Shown one piece after another: positions 21,055-36,100 of a DNA stretch of 64,000 nt. The stretch's first letter is position 1; every line of letters starts with the position of its first letter. A program made the translations under genes and the position numbers. Source of the stretch: Numida meleagris (lineage: Eukaryota; Chordata; Aves; Galliformes; Numididae); NCBI RefSeq assembly GCF_002078875.1, contig NC_034438.1:64191276-64255275 (forward strand). The letters are read 5' to 3'. The notes beneath the pieces are model-generated. The model was not told the origin of the DNA and searched no databases. It worked only from the letters and a program-made list of their open reading frames with translations.

Positions 21055-22974
21055 TGAAAAATAAATACAGTAAGAGAGAGACAGACCATTCCTTTTTTAA
21101 ACAAAGAGTCAGTGAATGCTTGGTATATCAAAAATTATGCTTAAGTGTACTCCCTTAGTCACAGGGTATAAAATAGAATGGAAATGCAGAATTTATTTGT
21201 ATTTCCCCATGTAGAAATCTCAGACACAAAATTAATGCATGTGCTTTTGAAACAAGTCCCCTGTAGCTACAGCCATTAGAGGCAACATAATTCTGTTGAA
21301 TACCTACTCCATGAGACTCAAGCCATGCAATAATTCACATTGCCCTTATCAAAGTGAGGATTTGCAGACAGATACTGTGCAATATGTCTGATCTTTTGCT
21401 TTTCTGGTGTTCAGAGGCTTCCTCCTCACCCTTGTATGAAACCAATTTTGCAAGTTTTCCAATCCAGAAACCCAAGCTTTGTATCTCCAGGCTGCAAAGT
21501 TCTCTAAAACCTACACTGAAGTAAAAATCAACGTTGGTAATGCTGCTGTTTTTTGAACACATAAGGACTGTACTGTAAGAGCATCAATAAACTTACATGA
21601 CTGACTTCAGTCACCCTTGGACAGTGACAAAATCCCAGCTTTACACTCAATTTGTTGATGTGGTGAATGCACTTGTTACCAGCACTTTCAGTGTGTTAAG
21701 AAGCAGAACTAGAACAGTTACAAACATATTAAAAGCACAATTTTGACTTACTCCAGAATTCATTAATGAGTTTACTTCGAGACTTTAAAAAATCTTTTCA
21801 AGCACATATGTTGTTAAACAGGCGTGAATTAACTGGAGACTGTCAAGCCTGACATATTGAAATGTTTTACTCTAAACATCACTCATTTATTTTTCTAATC
21901 AGAGCCAGTAATAGGCTGAGGAGGATAATCACCAGGTTAATTACAGTGTCTTGCTGTGTTTGAAAAATTCCATTTGACTAAATGTCTTGAAAGATTGTAC
22001 GTAAGCTTAACATTTTAATCAGACAGCATCAGTTACTACAGCCTATTTTCCAATCAACACTGCAGTTACAGATTAGCCAGCACGACTTAGAAGCTGGTAA
22101 TGGCTACTGATAAGGATCTGCTTTAAAATATAAGAATTATGAAGAAAATGAAAATGAGTTTATAGTCTTTTTAAAGAGGTATATACCATCTAGAACATAA
22201 CATAACAGCTGTAGTTACATATCATTGCATGTAAGTATCTGAAATCACAAAACAGTAATATATATCAAGGGCATAATTATTTTATTTTGTAATTAAATAA
22301 AATAACCCATTTTAAGGTTGTACTTTTTTTTCAGTTTCAGTGCATGGGAAAGGGCACAGCCTAGGGACCACAAAGGAACTCTTCCCCTTTGGACAGTAGA
22401 GAATAGGTACCATAGGACATGTAGAGGTAGCTAGATTCCACAATCTTAATTCAACATACTCAAATTCATACTGTGATTGCATGTATGCAAATTCAGATAG
22501 CTATTCCCCAAGCATGGTCATGAAGTATTGCTGGCATTACGTGCTCTTTGTTGGGAAATCTTTTTGTTGCTCTTGCTGCAAGCTGTCAGATATAGTCCCA
22601 GTGAAAATACCTGCCAGGAAAACACTTAGTTCTTTGTCAATCATTTAAATGCCAGAGTTGGAAACACAGCTTGCCACCATGAGCTAAACTCTCTGTGATT
22701 ATCCCCTACTGCTCTGCTCTGTGAGCTCCTTAACGCATGAAGAATTCAGCATGGGAAAACAAAGGATCAAATAATGGCTGCGAAGAAGTAACTCTCTGGC
22801 TTTTAAGAGTTTAAAGTTAGTTGCTAAAATGTAAACATGACTGGCAAGATAGTCAGTGCTTCACAGAAAAGCTGTTTCTTAATATTAGTCTTCATCTTAA
22901 CTGACACACACAAAAAAAGATTTCCCTTAAATTTTTGTCATTTATGAAAGAATGGGAAGTGTGTAATATACCTA
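21051..22974. other. Noncoding stretch, nothing recognised
   Basis: AT-rich; only short chance frames are present. Confidence 0.6.
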
Positions 22975-23272
22975 GGTAGCTCCAAAAGTAATGCCTCCTA
23001 TTTATTTCCATGGAAACTACAACAGATACAAAGAGCATCAATGAATGCCACTGAGAGCCACATTTTCTGCGTGGATTAATTCAATTTTCCACCTTTGCTT
23101 CACATGCACTTCCATAGCAGACATCATTCTGTTGGACTGCCCCTCTGCTGCCATCTCTCATACGGCAACAACATGTAACCAGATATGAGTAGGAAGCCTC
23201 AACCTCTACTGCCATACCATTGCCTCATAAAATGTCATAAAATAGGAGTCATTACTTTTGGAGCAGCCTTCA
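22975..23272. mobile_element. Internally deleted mariner (Galluhop-type) with both inverted repeats
   Basis: The left end GCTCCAAAAGTAATGCCTCC and the right end, GGAGTCATTACTTTTGGAGC, are near-perfect inverted repeats. TA dinucleotides lie at 22973-22974 and 23273-23274, as expected for the mariner target site. About 300 bp remain of an element that is normally over 1 kb, so it is a MITE-like deletion derivative without transposase. Confidence 0.85.
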
Positions 23273-26200
23273 TAGTGTTACCACACATGAAAAGTGGAAT
23301 ATGTATAGCTCCACCTGTAGCCATATTGCAGATGATATTTGAATAAATTCTTCCAAAGCACTGAAACTTTTTCACTACTAGAGGGAGCAAGGAGAGAAAA
23401 CTTTCATCTCCAACTTCCAAAACCACAGCATTCTGAAGCTAGGAAGGAAGACAAAAGTGCCTTTATTTTTTAGTATAAATTGGAGCTGTCACATGGGAGA
23501 ATTGCTTCTATGTTGGATTTAGCTTTCTAAACTGAATTAACAACTGATTTCCATCACACTAATCTGTAGCTCTGACTCTAGCAAGTGACATTACACAGCT
23601 GTGGAAAGATCCTACAGTACTAACAAATCTGTGCTCTTCAAGAATTTCATATTTTATTTTCATTCTGGTTGGGAATTAAATTGCAAGGATAAAAGACTAT
23701 TCTATTGCAGAAGAAATTCTGCAGAAAGAAGAAGTCTTCTAGAAATCAAAGTGTGCAGAAAAAATCAAGCAGAAAATAAAACTGGCATTCCAATGAATTT
23801 GAGTATTTCTATGATTTATCACTTTCCGTTGTAATACTTGTTACAAAACATAATGAAACCATTTCCCTCAGTGGCCTATATATGTATATATTGATATATA
23901 TGCATATAAGCAAAAATAATTAATATGTTTGTATCTTCTTTCTTTTCACTGACCAGCACATTTCCTCAGTGGAACTGTTTTTCATTCATGCCAAAATATT
24001 TTGACAATATTTATTTCATGATTTTTACATCTCTTACAACAAACTAGGCCAGAAGAAATAATATTTTAAATCTTTAGTTTAATGACCTTAATGAAAGTCT
24101 TCAAGAAAAGGCAGAAGTGATACGCTATAATGATACACCAGTATCTCCCCATTAATTTTAGTTCAGTAACATATGGTTAAACATCCTATAAATAATAATG
24201 CCTTAATGTGGGGGTGCAACTGTCCAAAAACAGCCCAAAGCAAATTAACTTTCATATATGACATCCAAACTTTGCCACAATAATTCTGATCCTCACTTAA
24301 TTTGGGACAAGAGTCAAATGACTAAAATGCCATATCATTCCACAAAAATTAAGCACCAGTTCATTTATGTTGTTTATAACAGAAGGAAAACTGGAGCCTA
24401 ACGTAATGCAAAAGGACCATTAGAGACAATGCAAAGTGTAGTATAAAAGATCAGATTAAACTTATTCTATTATTCCAGTGCGTGTATATTCAAGCATCCA
24501 CACCCTGTACTTCTTCACACCATTTTTCCTTTCCTTTTTCATCACCAAAACTTTATTGCAAGGCATGCATCAAGTTAAAAACCTTGAATTAATCTGTTCT
24601 GCATTTAATTTCTTATCTCCTCTACTAGTAAGTAAACAAGAAAATCTCCTTTCTAATTATGTGTATCATCTCCTTGTAAAATTTCTGGTTCATTTTCCTG
24701 CTGTATTGTTCTTTGATTAAGACGTACGATAACTAAGTTCCCATTGTGAAGCTTGCCCCAGGATTTTCTCAACAGAATAGGGTAGGTTTATGCAGGCAAG
24801 AAACTGTAATATGTTGTTAAAAAGCTAAAGACAAAGAGGTTCTCTTTCAATTTGTACATTCTTACCTGTTACACTAAGCATGGAGAAGGTGATTACAACA
24901 GTTTTTCTGTCATGATCATCTTTCACATAAAGACAAGCTATAAAAGGAGTTTCTTAAGTCATACAAAAGAATTGCAATTAAATGTGTTAAATATCTGAAT
25001 ATCTCATGTCATTAATACATTTATCCTGAGAGTATTAATGAGGTCAAGATGGTTCATCTCTGAATGGGAGGCATCTAAGGCAATAAAAGATTTTCTCAAG
25101 GTCACACCAGGCAGTCATGACACAATAAAATATAAAACTCTCACACTTCAGTACTGTAAGGTCGTATCTTAAACATTGCATTATTTTGTCTTCATATACT
25201 GACCCCCAACTGCTTAATGTTTGGTAGAATTTCTTTATTACCTTTGAAGATGACTTTCTAACTAATTCCATCAGGAAGGCAGGAAACTTCTGCCACCTCA
25301 AGCACCAGACTTCTGTTTCCAAATTGAGTCTCAGAAGTCTGAGCCCATGCCATTTCCCAGGGATATACTTTACTGACCATCACCTTAACTAGGTACAGAG
25401 CCCAGTCAGAGGCTGCTGGGGAACACTGATCAAAACAGAAAGAATAAAAGGTAATATACCTTCTTCACCCTTTAGCTTTTTATTCAGAAGCAAATCCATA
25501 TTCCCATATGCTTAGAATTTAAGCTAGTCCTGTTTCCCAAGGATTGGCTACTTTCCTCTATGCTAACCAGCTATACTTCAATGGAAAGTGCAGACTGATT
25601 TTGGAGTACATCTCAAGCTTAGCAGAAGTAGCCTTTGGTTTGTGTTTAAAATAGTGCTAATAGCAGGAAAACCAAAAACTCACCTGGTAAAGGGATTTCA
25701 TGTAAAATCAATCTCAAGTATCCAAATTACTGGCTTTTGTTTGTTAATAGCATTTGCTATTGGCATTCAATTTTTTTTTAACCTTTTTATTTTATGGACT
25801 ATTTTCTACCATTCTTCCTTTTATGTGCTGCATATTAGGAGAATAGGATTAAATTGGCACTACTGTGACCAGTTTCTGTTATTAACAACCTTGCAAAGAA
25901 ACTAACTAAGCCATGCCCCATCTGCCAATGAGATTCACCTGATGTCCCCTCTTAGGCCTTCTAAACCTGCAACCCAGGGAATTCTCGTTTTTTGTTTTCA
26001 CTGAATCTTTTGCTCACAGACAAATATTTGAAGGGGTGTTTTACTTGCTAATGGTCTCTGGTATATAAGATATTAGAGAGGTTAAGCAATGAAGTTAGAC
26101 ATACTAGCTCTGTAATCTTGGTTCCAGCTGTTAATCTCTGTAAGTTGACCAGATGAGCCATAACAGGCCAAGGATGAGCCCTGCAGAAATGAAAGCCAGT

Positions 26201-27105
26201 AGCTTATGACTAAGATGTGCATTTGGAGAAACCTTCCCCACTGAGAGTCTTTCATTAAAGAACAGGCTGATATTTATCTTCATTGCTTTTACGGTAAAGC
26301 AACAAACCTTTTGCATAGTGATATCAATCCAGTGGTGCCAGTATTTCCCTTACAGGTGCTGATGAAGGGCCCCTTTCACGGGTCTGATTGCAGATCCTGA
26401 CTCCCAGACTTTAAACACTACTTCCTGTGCTCTCTCTGAGTCCTGAAAATAATTGCAAACATGCACTGAAATGCTAAATTAATTCAACAGGTTTACCTAG
26501 ACTGTATGAAATAAATCATATGTTTCATTTCTTGGAGCATCAAAGCCTTCTTAATACTGCTGTTCTGCTGCCACTAGACATTAGTTATGGTCAAATGTTA
26601 GGAATTCCCTTCTGAGTTTAATGAGCCATAGATTGACAGTCACATTTCCCTAAGCGTCCCAATCTGACTGGCATTATCATTCCACCTATGAGGTGACTCA
26701 GATGTACCTTCCTCATACATAACACAAACCACTGTATTATTGTGAACAAATTTCACCAGAAGGCATTAAACTCTTTCCTCGGTCTGGTGGAATATCAATA
26801 ATGTAATAAGATTCTGTGTTAGGAAAAGCAGTTTTTTACTTATGTCTTGAAACAGATAGTCCTAAAATACACTGACCTCCAAGAAGTCAGTAAAGCTGGA
26901 GAAATGAAAATAACCACAGTTCGTGCTATAGTACTGAAAAACAAAATTATTAGTTTAAGATGCTATCTTCCTGAATCCATTCATAATCAAAAGAAAATGA
27001 AGAAAATGTCATGTTTTCCTTGCAGACAAAGACAAAAAACGGCTAGAAATTTATGCTATGGCGTATACAAGGATTGCAAGAGCATGTGTTGTTAAGTGTG
27101 CCAAA
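23273..27105. other. Noncoding stretch, nothing recognised
   Basis: 3.8 kb of AT-rich sequence, including a TATA-rich patch at 23878-23910. No supported gene. Confidence 0.6.
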
Positions 27106-27260
27106 GTACAAGGGCTGCTCTGAAAGGAATGCCTCTTGTTCTGTCTCTGCCTCCCCCTGCCACCATGCCATAATAGCAGCATCACTTCCCCACCAAGTGG
27201 CCCAGCCCAGCCCCAAGCATGCTCCCATCACTCAGCAACAGCTGAAAGTGCTGGACTAAC
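27106..27260. mobile_element. Possible diverged mariner end
   Basis: GGGCTGCTCTGAAAGGAATG at about 27112-27131 resembles the terminal repeat of the other mariner copies. The GC-richer sequence that follows, up to 27260, does not match them by eye, so this may be a different element or a coincidence. Confidence 0.4.
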
Positions 27261-30200
27261 CAGCAGCTGCTATGATCAAAAGAGACTGAAAATCAACTAA
27301 TTTAGAGGGAATTCAGTATAGAAAGTCAGATGTCACCACTTAGATCCCAACTGTTTGGAGAGCAGTGACACTGTATCCTTTGCCACCAGATAGGAATGTA
27401 AGAGAAATGAAGTACCTTAAATGCATCATCAGAACCAGAGAAAGGTCACCGTACCCCACAGGAAGATCTGAGAAAACTTAGAGCAAAATTCAACTGGAAG
27501 TAACAGTTTTCCATTATAAGGCCTTCACATCTTTCTCTGAAGCATAGTGAAAATGTTCTCTGTTGACAGTACAATGTCTCTGGATTGGAAATTGGTCTTT
27601 TTTTCTTATAGAACCATCAATTCCTCTGTTTAAGGATAACCAAAGTGGAAAGAATTTTGCCCAGGGAAGAATGTAACCCGCTATTCTCAGAGTATTTTGA
27701 GTTAGAATAAATTTAGTTCCTCATGCTGTGAACTGCTCAAGACCAATTAAAGTAAAAAAAAAAAAAGAAAGTGGGCTTTTTTGGCTGACATCTGTGGGAT
27801 AACAGCACCTATGGCAAGACATCTCTCAGGGTCTGATTTTGGTTAGATAAATACAAAGTCCCAGGAGATCTTGAGGTACTCTCTCGATTAGCCTGTGTGT
27901 CACTGTTCAAGGGAAGGCATTACCTGGGAAAGAGGAGCACAGCCGCATGGTGATGGAGGCACTCCTCAGTGAACACAGAATAGATGTACCACCAGGAACT
28001 AATGCTTGCTCTACTACAGAAAGTAATGCATAAGACCCATAATAGGCCATAATAACTGATGCTGAACGAGAGTTCAGGTAAATGACATGGCTTTTAATTT
28101 TTTCCTGTTATGTTTTTCCTTAACTAGCAAGGCTGATGTATTTTTGATTGAGAGATGAACATTAATACTTTTATGGGATTTGGGATAACATGGAAGGTGA
28201 AGGCTGTCCGAGAAAGCAAAATCTACCTAACCTCCATAGTTCTGCCAAATATCTTCACTGTTGCCAGTGCAGTAAAAAATTTTCACATCTACTTCCACTG
28301 TATTTTGTTAAATTTGTCTAGTGTCACCAGAAAACAGTTTGCCATGGACATTTAATGCCGCTGTTGTTTTCAAACTGGTAGTAGTGCAAAACACTCTTAA
28401 CCATTTAATTTCACTGAATTCACACATCTCCTAGTCTCCTGTGAAAACAGCAGCGTGTGTCTGATCAGCATCACAAAATTCTGAAATTTAGATGAAATGT
28501 TCAGGTAATGGATTTGGGTTGTTTTTGTTTTGTTCTGTTTTGTTTTGTTTTTATGTCAGGGAACACGAGTACATACGTTGAGATTAAGAGAGAGAAAAAA
28601 TTCTTCATACTCTTCTCATTTCTTACTCACTGAAGACATATTCTCCTCATCCCCACATGAGGGCAACTGAGTACACGCTGCAGGGCTCCACAGGAATAGT
28701 GGTATATAGCACTATAGGGAATAGCAAAGATGCCCCAGCCATCTAACATATATAATACTTTGCACCACACAGTCCTGTGGTAGAAGTGTTTCCAAGATGT
28801 ATTCCAATCTACGGTCCTCTGACAAAGAATTTTGAGCAACTAATTTGAGCAACTTAAATAGCAAAGAGAACAAAGTAGGTCTGTAATACAACAGCCCATC
28901 AATACCTCTGCCCTGTGTTGAGCCTTCTCTTGAATCTCAGTTGGGTGAAGTTGTTAATAACTTTTATGCGATGCTCTTTAAAAGGAATGTAGAAATTGGT
29001 CTAATGTTATCTTCTCTGTTAAAGGACTTCCTAAACAGTTTGGAAGGATTGGAGGAGGGAAGGAGAGGGGTTTTAAACTGTGTGGTAAAAACTATACCCT
29101 AAATAAGGCAGGGTATGGGAAGGAATGTTGAAATCTGACTATTCCATGCAGATATATTTTCAAACAGTTCAAGGAAAATTAAAAAAAAAAAACTCAGTTT
29201 TTGCTGCATAAGTCCTCAATGTTAACATATTTAACAAAAAAAAAGTCTTCGTAACTGGATTATTTGTTTTGTGTTTTACTAATAGGCTCTGAATGTATAA
29301 TGAAAAATGAGTTAACATTTCTCAAGTTTACCATTTTGCTTACAGGCCAATAAGATCTACATTTTATGAGAAATATGTGATTTATAGAATTTAAAAAAAT
29401 AATTTACTCTCAGTTGTAGAGTAACTACATTGCTGGCAAGGCATGGATTGAAAGAGCGCTCTAATGCAATGTTAAAATAGTGGAAACCTTGGGAGATTTG
29501 GATTTTTGCATTGTTTAAGCCTTTGAGTTGGTCTCTACTGCTTTGCTCAACTGTCTTACCTGCAAATAGATGCCTTTCTTCTGTAGATAATTTCCTCAGT
29601 TTTGAAGGCTGGAATATTGTTTCTGGCACATTCAATTGAGGAAAAAGCTTATCTATAGTTCATTTCAATTTCTTTTTCCAGGATAAGGGATTTAAACCTT
29701 TGAAAAGAAGGAGTTTTCCCTTTTCTTGTTCACTGATTGTGATCCACTGCTGATACAGCCATAGTAACTCCTGTGAAGAAAAATCATTTCACTGACACAG
29801 CTGGAATAACCCATGATGAATGAGCACCTGTTCAGAACTTTGCCCTCTCAGTCCCAGAAATACTAATTGCATTTCTGTCCCAGATCGATGGAGACTCAAT
29901 AAAGTGCTTTTCTTTAATTTAGTATCCAGGTCAATTTATGTCTCCTGTTTAATTTTTAAGGAATGAAGCATTTTGAATGGCAAGTCTTCAGGAGGCAAAA
30001 CACACAGCAGGAAGAGTCACTCTGTGTTGATTCTGTTACCCTATTTTAATCAGAATTAAGTCCTACAGAAAGAGTTTTCTGTGTACACAACACATCCAGT
30101 TATAAAATAGTAGTATTCAAATGAGATTTTACTGTGTAATGAACAGTGTTGAACATGCACTGTTAAAAGTTTTCCATATAAACAGTCAAGACTGATCAAT

Positions 30201-31989
30201 AGTGGGCAACAGACACAGGAACAGTGAGGGGGGTGTTGCTGGGTCATTCATTCTTTGTAGCCTTGTCTTTATCTTTTAGCTTGTCTTCAAGGGAATTGCA
30301 GGCCCTTCTTCCCTACTACCTTGCCTGCAAGGTTACTAAACTTAATATTGTCTGTGTTAATAATGAACGTACTGATTTTAACCAGGACAAGGACTTACAC
30401 AGAACCCCACTTCATAGAGTTTCAGTTTTGACAGTGAAATACACACTGCTATTTTCTAGACAAGTTTTTCTCATCCGTTCAATACCAACTTGTAGTGATG
30501 TAGCTAGAATACACTGTTGAACTTAAGCAAATGACTTTTGCATGAACCATGTCAAAAGCCTTATTGAAGTGAACAATTCTAATATATACAAGCTGTAGAG
30601 GAAAACTAAATGGTTTTGTCAAAAAGTCCTATCAAATCAATTTGACTGCTACCAATTTCCTCATATTACATTACATTCTTACAAACACATTTCCAGTAAA
30701 AAGGAAATATATCCTCACCCACATACACGATTTTTTTTCTAAGAATAGAAATTGAGGGGATTGGCTTACAATTCTTCAGCCTTTTTTTCATTCCATCAAG
30801 AGACAGCTTTTCTCCCACCACCACTCTTTGAATTATGAGACTGATTTTCATTCTCTTTTCATATATTTCTACCTCCTACCCACTAGTCCATGTCCAACAA
30901 ACTTAGGCAGGAAAACAGATTTTCCTCCACAAAAGATGGCATGCAGTTAAGAGCATAGTATGATCTGATTACATGAGTCTCACGCGTGAAATATAATGAC
31001 ACTTGAAAAATCCTGCTTTAAGTCCTCAGAAATTAATTGGATGCCACCCTTTGATTTCAACAGTTTTCATTCTAAACTTTTAGACTCCCAATGTCACTGC
31101 TATTGATCAGGTACAGTATATTGGAATTATGACATTCAAAATCTGGAGCCACTCCTCTTTTCTTTAACTCCATCCTGTGGAAAGTTAGAATATTTCTTTC
31201 CTTTAACTGCAACCATACAGAGGCAGAATGAGAATACTTTTCTTATCTCTTCCACTTTGAAAGACCTAAATAGAGGTTCTGTAAAATGAAAATGGTTCTG
31301 AAAAGTGTGAAAGGAAATAGTTATAATTGCTTTAAGTACAGAAAACTGGATGAAGAATTCTCTAAAATGCTTCCAATGGCTGTTACATTTCACTGCCTGA
31401 CATTTACATGTAATCAAAGTGACAAGAGATTTCACTGTTTATAGCTCAAATTATGTTTTAAAAAGAGAGAGTCAACAGTGCATTTAAAAACAAGTAAATT
31501 ATCTTCAGCATTAGGGAGAAGGTATGTTAATCACACAGCATTTTATTTCATTAACAATTTGCCAGCATGATTATCCTCGAATGTGATCAATAAAAAGACA
31601 ATCTTTGATGAGTGTATTTCTACATAGATCACCTTTAGCAGAAGATGGTATCAACTCATATTCTGTAGACATAAAACTTAGATCTCTTAATACTAAGGTC
31701 ATATATACTTTGAACTGAACATTTATTTCCCCTCCAAATACTTTTTTTTTAGGGGGGAAGGAGGAAGGGATAGTGATGTTTCCATACACACCGTATCCTA
31801 GATTTCTGTAGGCACCATTTATGTCTGTCCAAAATCTCCCCACTCCAGCTCAGAGCTTTCAAAGTCCTGGTCCCAAACACTTTTGTTTGATGGCTTACAA
31901 CATATCACAACAATACTTTAGAAGCTAGGACAGCATAACCATTACACATCCATTCATTCGTTGAAAGTGTTCAGGGAGTATTGTAACAA
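27261..31989. other. Noncoding stretch
   Basis: 4.7 kb with no recognised gene. It contains a (TTTTG)n-like run at 28520-28552 and scattered A or T runs only. Confidence 0.6.
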
Positions 31990-32522
31990 GTTTTAACTAG
32001 AAAGCAGTCCAGGGAGTTGAAAGTATATTGGGCCTTTCACTACAAGAGGAATGTTGAGTTGATCATCATGCGTAGAGAAGAGTAGTAAATCTGGTGAAGA
32101 GATTTGAAAGCAAGAATGATGAGGAACAGCTGAGGGAACTGGGGCTGTTTAGTTTTGAGAAAAAAGGAAAGAGGAGGACGCCTCACTGCTCTCTACAGCT
32201 ACATGAAAGTAGATTGCTTTAAGGAGGGTGTCTGCCTCTTTTCTGAGGGGACAAGTGATAAGACTCTCAAGTTATAAGGGAAATGATCCGCGGTGTCCTG
32301 GAGAGGTTAACATATTAGGAAGAATTTCTTCATGGAGGAGGTAGTTAAGCATTGGATGGGCTGCCCAGGGAAGTGGTGGAGTTCCAGTATCTGGAGATAT
32401 TTGGGAAATGTGTGTATTTGGCAATAAGGGACTTGGGTTAGTGATAGGATTCAGCTGGTCAGGTTGACAGCTGGATTTGGTGGTCTTTTGGGTCTTTTCT
32501 AACTTGGATGATTCTATGTTTA
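31990..32522 (+). repeat. CR1 LINE 3' fragment
   Basis: Plus-oriented CR1, about 530 bp. Recognisable blocks are GAACAGCTGAGGGAACTGGG, CTCTCTACAGCTACATGAAA, AGGAAGAATTTCTTCATGGA, GGCTGCCCAGGGAAGTGGTG and the terminal GATGATTCTATG. It is clearly more diverged than the copies at 18700 and 57471. Confidence 0.85.
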
Positions 32523-32647
32523 CCAATCTTTGGCTCCATTGGGAAGCATATCCAAGTGAACAGTAGCACTGAACTTCTGGAAAATCTTGCAGGTGATACT
32601 GTTTCTAAAAACACAAAGAAAATGGACATATAAAAAATATCTGATGA

Positions 32648-33170
32648 GGGCTGCTCCAAAGGTAATGCCTCCTATTTTCTTATGTTTGCTCGCAGCGTGA
32701 GAGGTGAATGTTGGTGGGATGGCAGTAGAGGGTGAACCTTCTCACCTATATCCCATTACATTTTACTGCTGTGTGACAGATGGCAGCAGAGGGACACTCT
32801 GACAGCATGCCTGACATGGAAGTGCATCTGGAACAAAAGTGCAGAACTGAGTTCATCCACGCAGAAAAAATGGCATCCACTGACATTCATCAGCTGTTTC
32901 TGAATGACCAAACAGTGGATGTGAGCACAGTGAGGCAGTGAGTTGTGTGACAGTGACAATGGGTTACCACCACTGGTGCATATTTTTACAAACGTGGCCT
33001 TCAGGCTCTTGTTCATTACTGGTGAAAAAAACATAGCTAATGGTAGTGATTGTGTTGAAAAACAGTGTTTTGTAGCTGATAATTTGCTCTATCAAATAGT
33101 GTCAGCGAGCTCTTTGTATCTGTTGTAGTTTCTATGGAAATAAATAGCAGGCATTACTTTCAGTGCAAAC
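32648..33170. mobile_element. Mariner (Galluhop-type) copy with transposase N-terminal remnant
   Basis: Left end GGGCTGCTCCAAAGGTAATG; right end a worn inverted repeat (GCATTACTTTCAGTGCAAAC) followed by TA at 33171-33172. A plus-strand frame at about 32780-32940 (HAEKMASTDIHQLF, then DQTVDVSTVRQ) is the helix-turn-helix start of a mariner transposase. The catalytic part is deleted and the rest is full of stops, so it is inactive. Confidence 0.85.
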
Positions 33171-36100
33171 TACAGAATAAAAATTGTGTTACAGTGGTAC
33201 TGCCTGAAAAAAATGCATGCTTGCTGAGACATCTATTTTTTGGATGGTGCACTGAGCTTTCTCAGAGTTGCCTTGTGATTAGGCAGATACAACACATTTC
33301 ATGCCAAAGATTCAGAGATGGGATTAACAAAGACACTTGCAAATTTTCTTCTTTCTTGAGAATTGACTTGGATATTTTTACAATGCTTATCAGCTCAGTT
33401 GTATGTAATTTCTGAAGTAAAACAGGAGAAAATGAGACATTATCTGTATCTAATGTGCTTTGATTCACTTCAGCTTTGAATTAAAATTCTATTGTGAAAT
33501 TAGACAAGTATTGTCTTTCTGTCAGTTCTTTCACAATTACTTGATCCCAGCATAAGCTCTCATCCAGAGTCACACATCTCTCTCTGCAGAAAAGTCCATT
33601 TCTTCCCCATCTGTGTCAGCCTCTTTAAAAGAACTGATCCAAAACTAAAAATTTCTATTTTACAAATAAATGAATAAAATGTAAAAGATAAAATAAAAAT
33701 GTCTCGTAGCATTTCTGCAAGCTACCATAATCAAGAAACAGTGTTTGTTTACTGCTTTAGCCCTTACTATTAAATGCTTGAATGATGGAGGTCTTGAACT
33801 TAAATCACCATCATGTCTCTCCCTTTGCACATGGATGGCATAATCAGGATATCTAACAGAATAGCTACAAGTCTGCAAAGGAGACCCTGCTACATGGGAT
33901 CCATCTCCCCTTATCCTAGACAACAGAGTTTCTGCAAACTATCGCTAACTAGGCTTTACAATTTCTCAACTTTCTGATGAACTTTGCCACGGCATCCATT
34001 CATTAACATATTCACATTTAGAAACAGCTTATGCAGCAAAACTCAGTGAGCAGAAGAATGAGTAGATACAATCATCCATCATGTTAATTCAGTTGTCTGG
34101 AATGGCTTTTCCCCTTTTCTAAACAGATAAGAGCCTTAGCTTTTCTTAGATCTTCTTTTGCAACAGTTTATATCAGTCATTTCAGACTCTCTCTAAAGAC
34201 TGAAGAAAATAATTATTCCCCCAAAATTATCATCTAAGGCTCAAATGAAGACTTCCAGTCTGCTGACTGTCATGAAGGGGCATTCCAGCAGAAAGGAGAC
34301 AACGTCTGCACCATGCAGGAGACATGCTCCTGGCACACTTGTACTTTACCTATCATGATAAAACAAATTGTCTCTGCTTAGTTGTACTTTCTGCATATAT
34401 GTATCAACCTTGTCTCTCCTTGAGAAAAACCTTGAAAATCCAGAGGACAAGACATGCTATTTATTCTTTTACATCTGAAATGCTTTACAGCAGAAAAGCA
34501 CGTGATAGCAACATGCCTGCCAGATGGGTAACATATTCACAGTACACTGGAGAGTGTATCTCTAGTGTCGAAAAAAGTGTGCTAATGGTCATCCAAAAAT
34601 GCCACTGCAACCGAGGCTGGCGTATTTTATGTATCTGTAGTCTCATTTGTAATACTGTAATGAAGTAACATTTAACAAGGCACAAAGCAGAGGTTGCTGT
34701 GATGTGCTACATATTAGAGTGCAAAGAGCACGCAATCAAAACACAGAACTAAAATCTGTTATGATTCAGAAGGGAGTGGCTTATTTCAGCTTTCAACACA
34801 GCAGAAAGAAACAGAATTTTATTCAGTGATTAATACACACAATCCACTCTTTTGCTGCTATTGAGATTATGTTGTACTGATTTTCCTGGTGTTTTCATTA
34901 TGAGTTGCTCATAATGCTCAGAAAATATATATATATAATCTTAGAGATTTGTTACTTTTTAAAGAATTAATTTTAATCATTTTGCTGTTACATAGCTATA
35001 AGTAGTATGGAAGTAGTTATTATTTCCTACTGAGATTACCATCGTAAAGGCAGATAACAGTCTGTTGCCAGGTGTCCAATGGAGTGAGTAGCAGGCATGG
35101 AGGGCACCTCCCAACTGATAATTAGACTAGAGATATTAACCTACTGGAGTCATCTAATTGTGTCAAAATCCCCATCTCTAATCTCTGGCAGTAAAGAGAG
35201 TGAATGGCAAATCACTCTGGCAATTGGAATGTCAGAACCAGAGGCAATGGAGCAAGGGTAAGGCAGAATCCTTTGTTTCAGAGCCAAGATATTCACACAA
35301 ACCTCGCTCAGTGTGATTAAGAGAAAAAATACGGCTCCTGAGAACCCCTTTCCAGGGCTGTTTCAGGAAGAGTGGTAATTTATGGTGTGAATTATTGTAT
35401 GTTTACTCTTCTGACTGCTCCTTTATAGACTAAAGCCCAGGTGACATTTTTTGACTTCCTATACTTCTCTTTGTGGCTCCCAAATGGTTTTTAGGAACAG
35501 ACCTATTACCAGGGGGTTTAACCCAAACACTCAGTATCAGCAATCAATCTGAGCTCTTAATACATGGAGCAAAACATGAACACAGGCCAGAAATGCTGAC
35601 TTCTGCATCTTTTTTGTTCTCTCAATCCTTAAAGAGTTCTCTCTTCTCTATGCCAGTGATCATTTTTTTTCCAGTGCATTCATAAGGACAGTTTCTGTTA
35701 GATAGCATGCATATGTCAGTCAGTTTGTGTATCATCAATTGTTTCTCATAGTCCTCTGGCCTGATAAACTCCTGCCTGAAGTAAAAATAAGAAGTTAGAG
35801 GGTAAAGAGTTACAGACCTAAAGAAAATACTGAAAATATTCCCACATTCTCTGATGGCTTCTTCCTCCAGCCTCAGTTTGGATATGTTTGCTGGCTATTT
35901 TATTTTAGTTCTTCTCACAATTCAGGGTACCTAAATGTTCCCAGGAAAATTGCAGCTTTCAGTATACTTTGCCTTGAGCAAAGATTCAAACTGTCTTTCA
36001 GAAAAGAACAATATATACAGTCGATAAACTAGTCTGTGAGAATTGTGTGGCCAGTATTTATAAGGAGAAGAAAAGATCAAAGATTGAAGTTCCAATAAAA

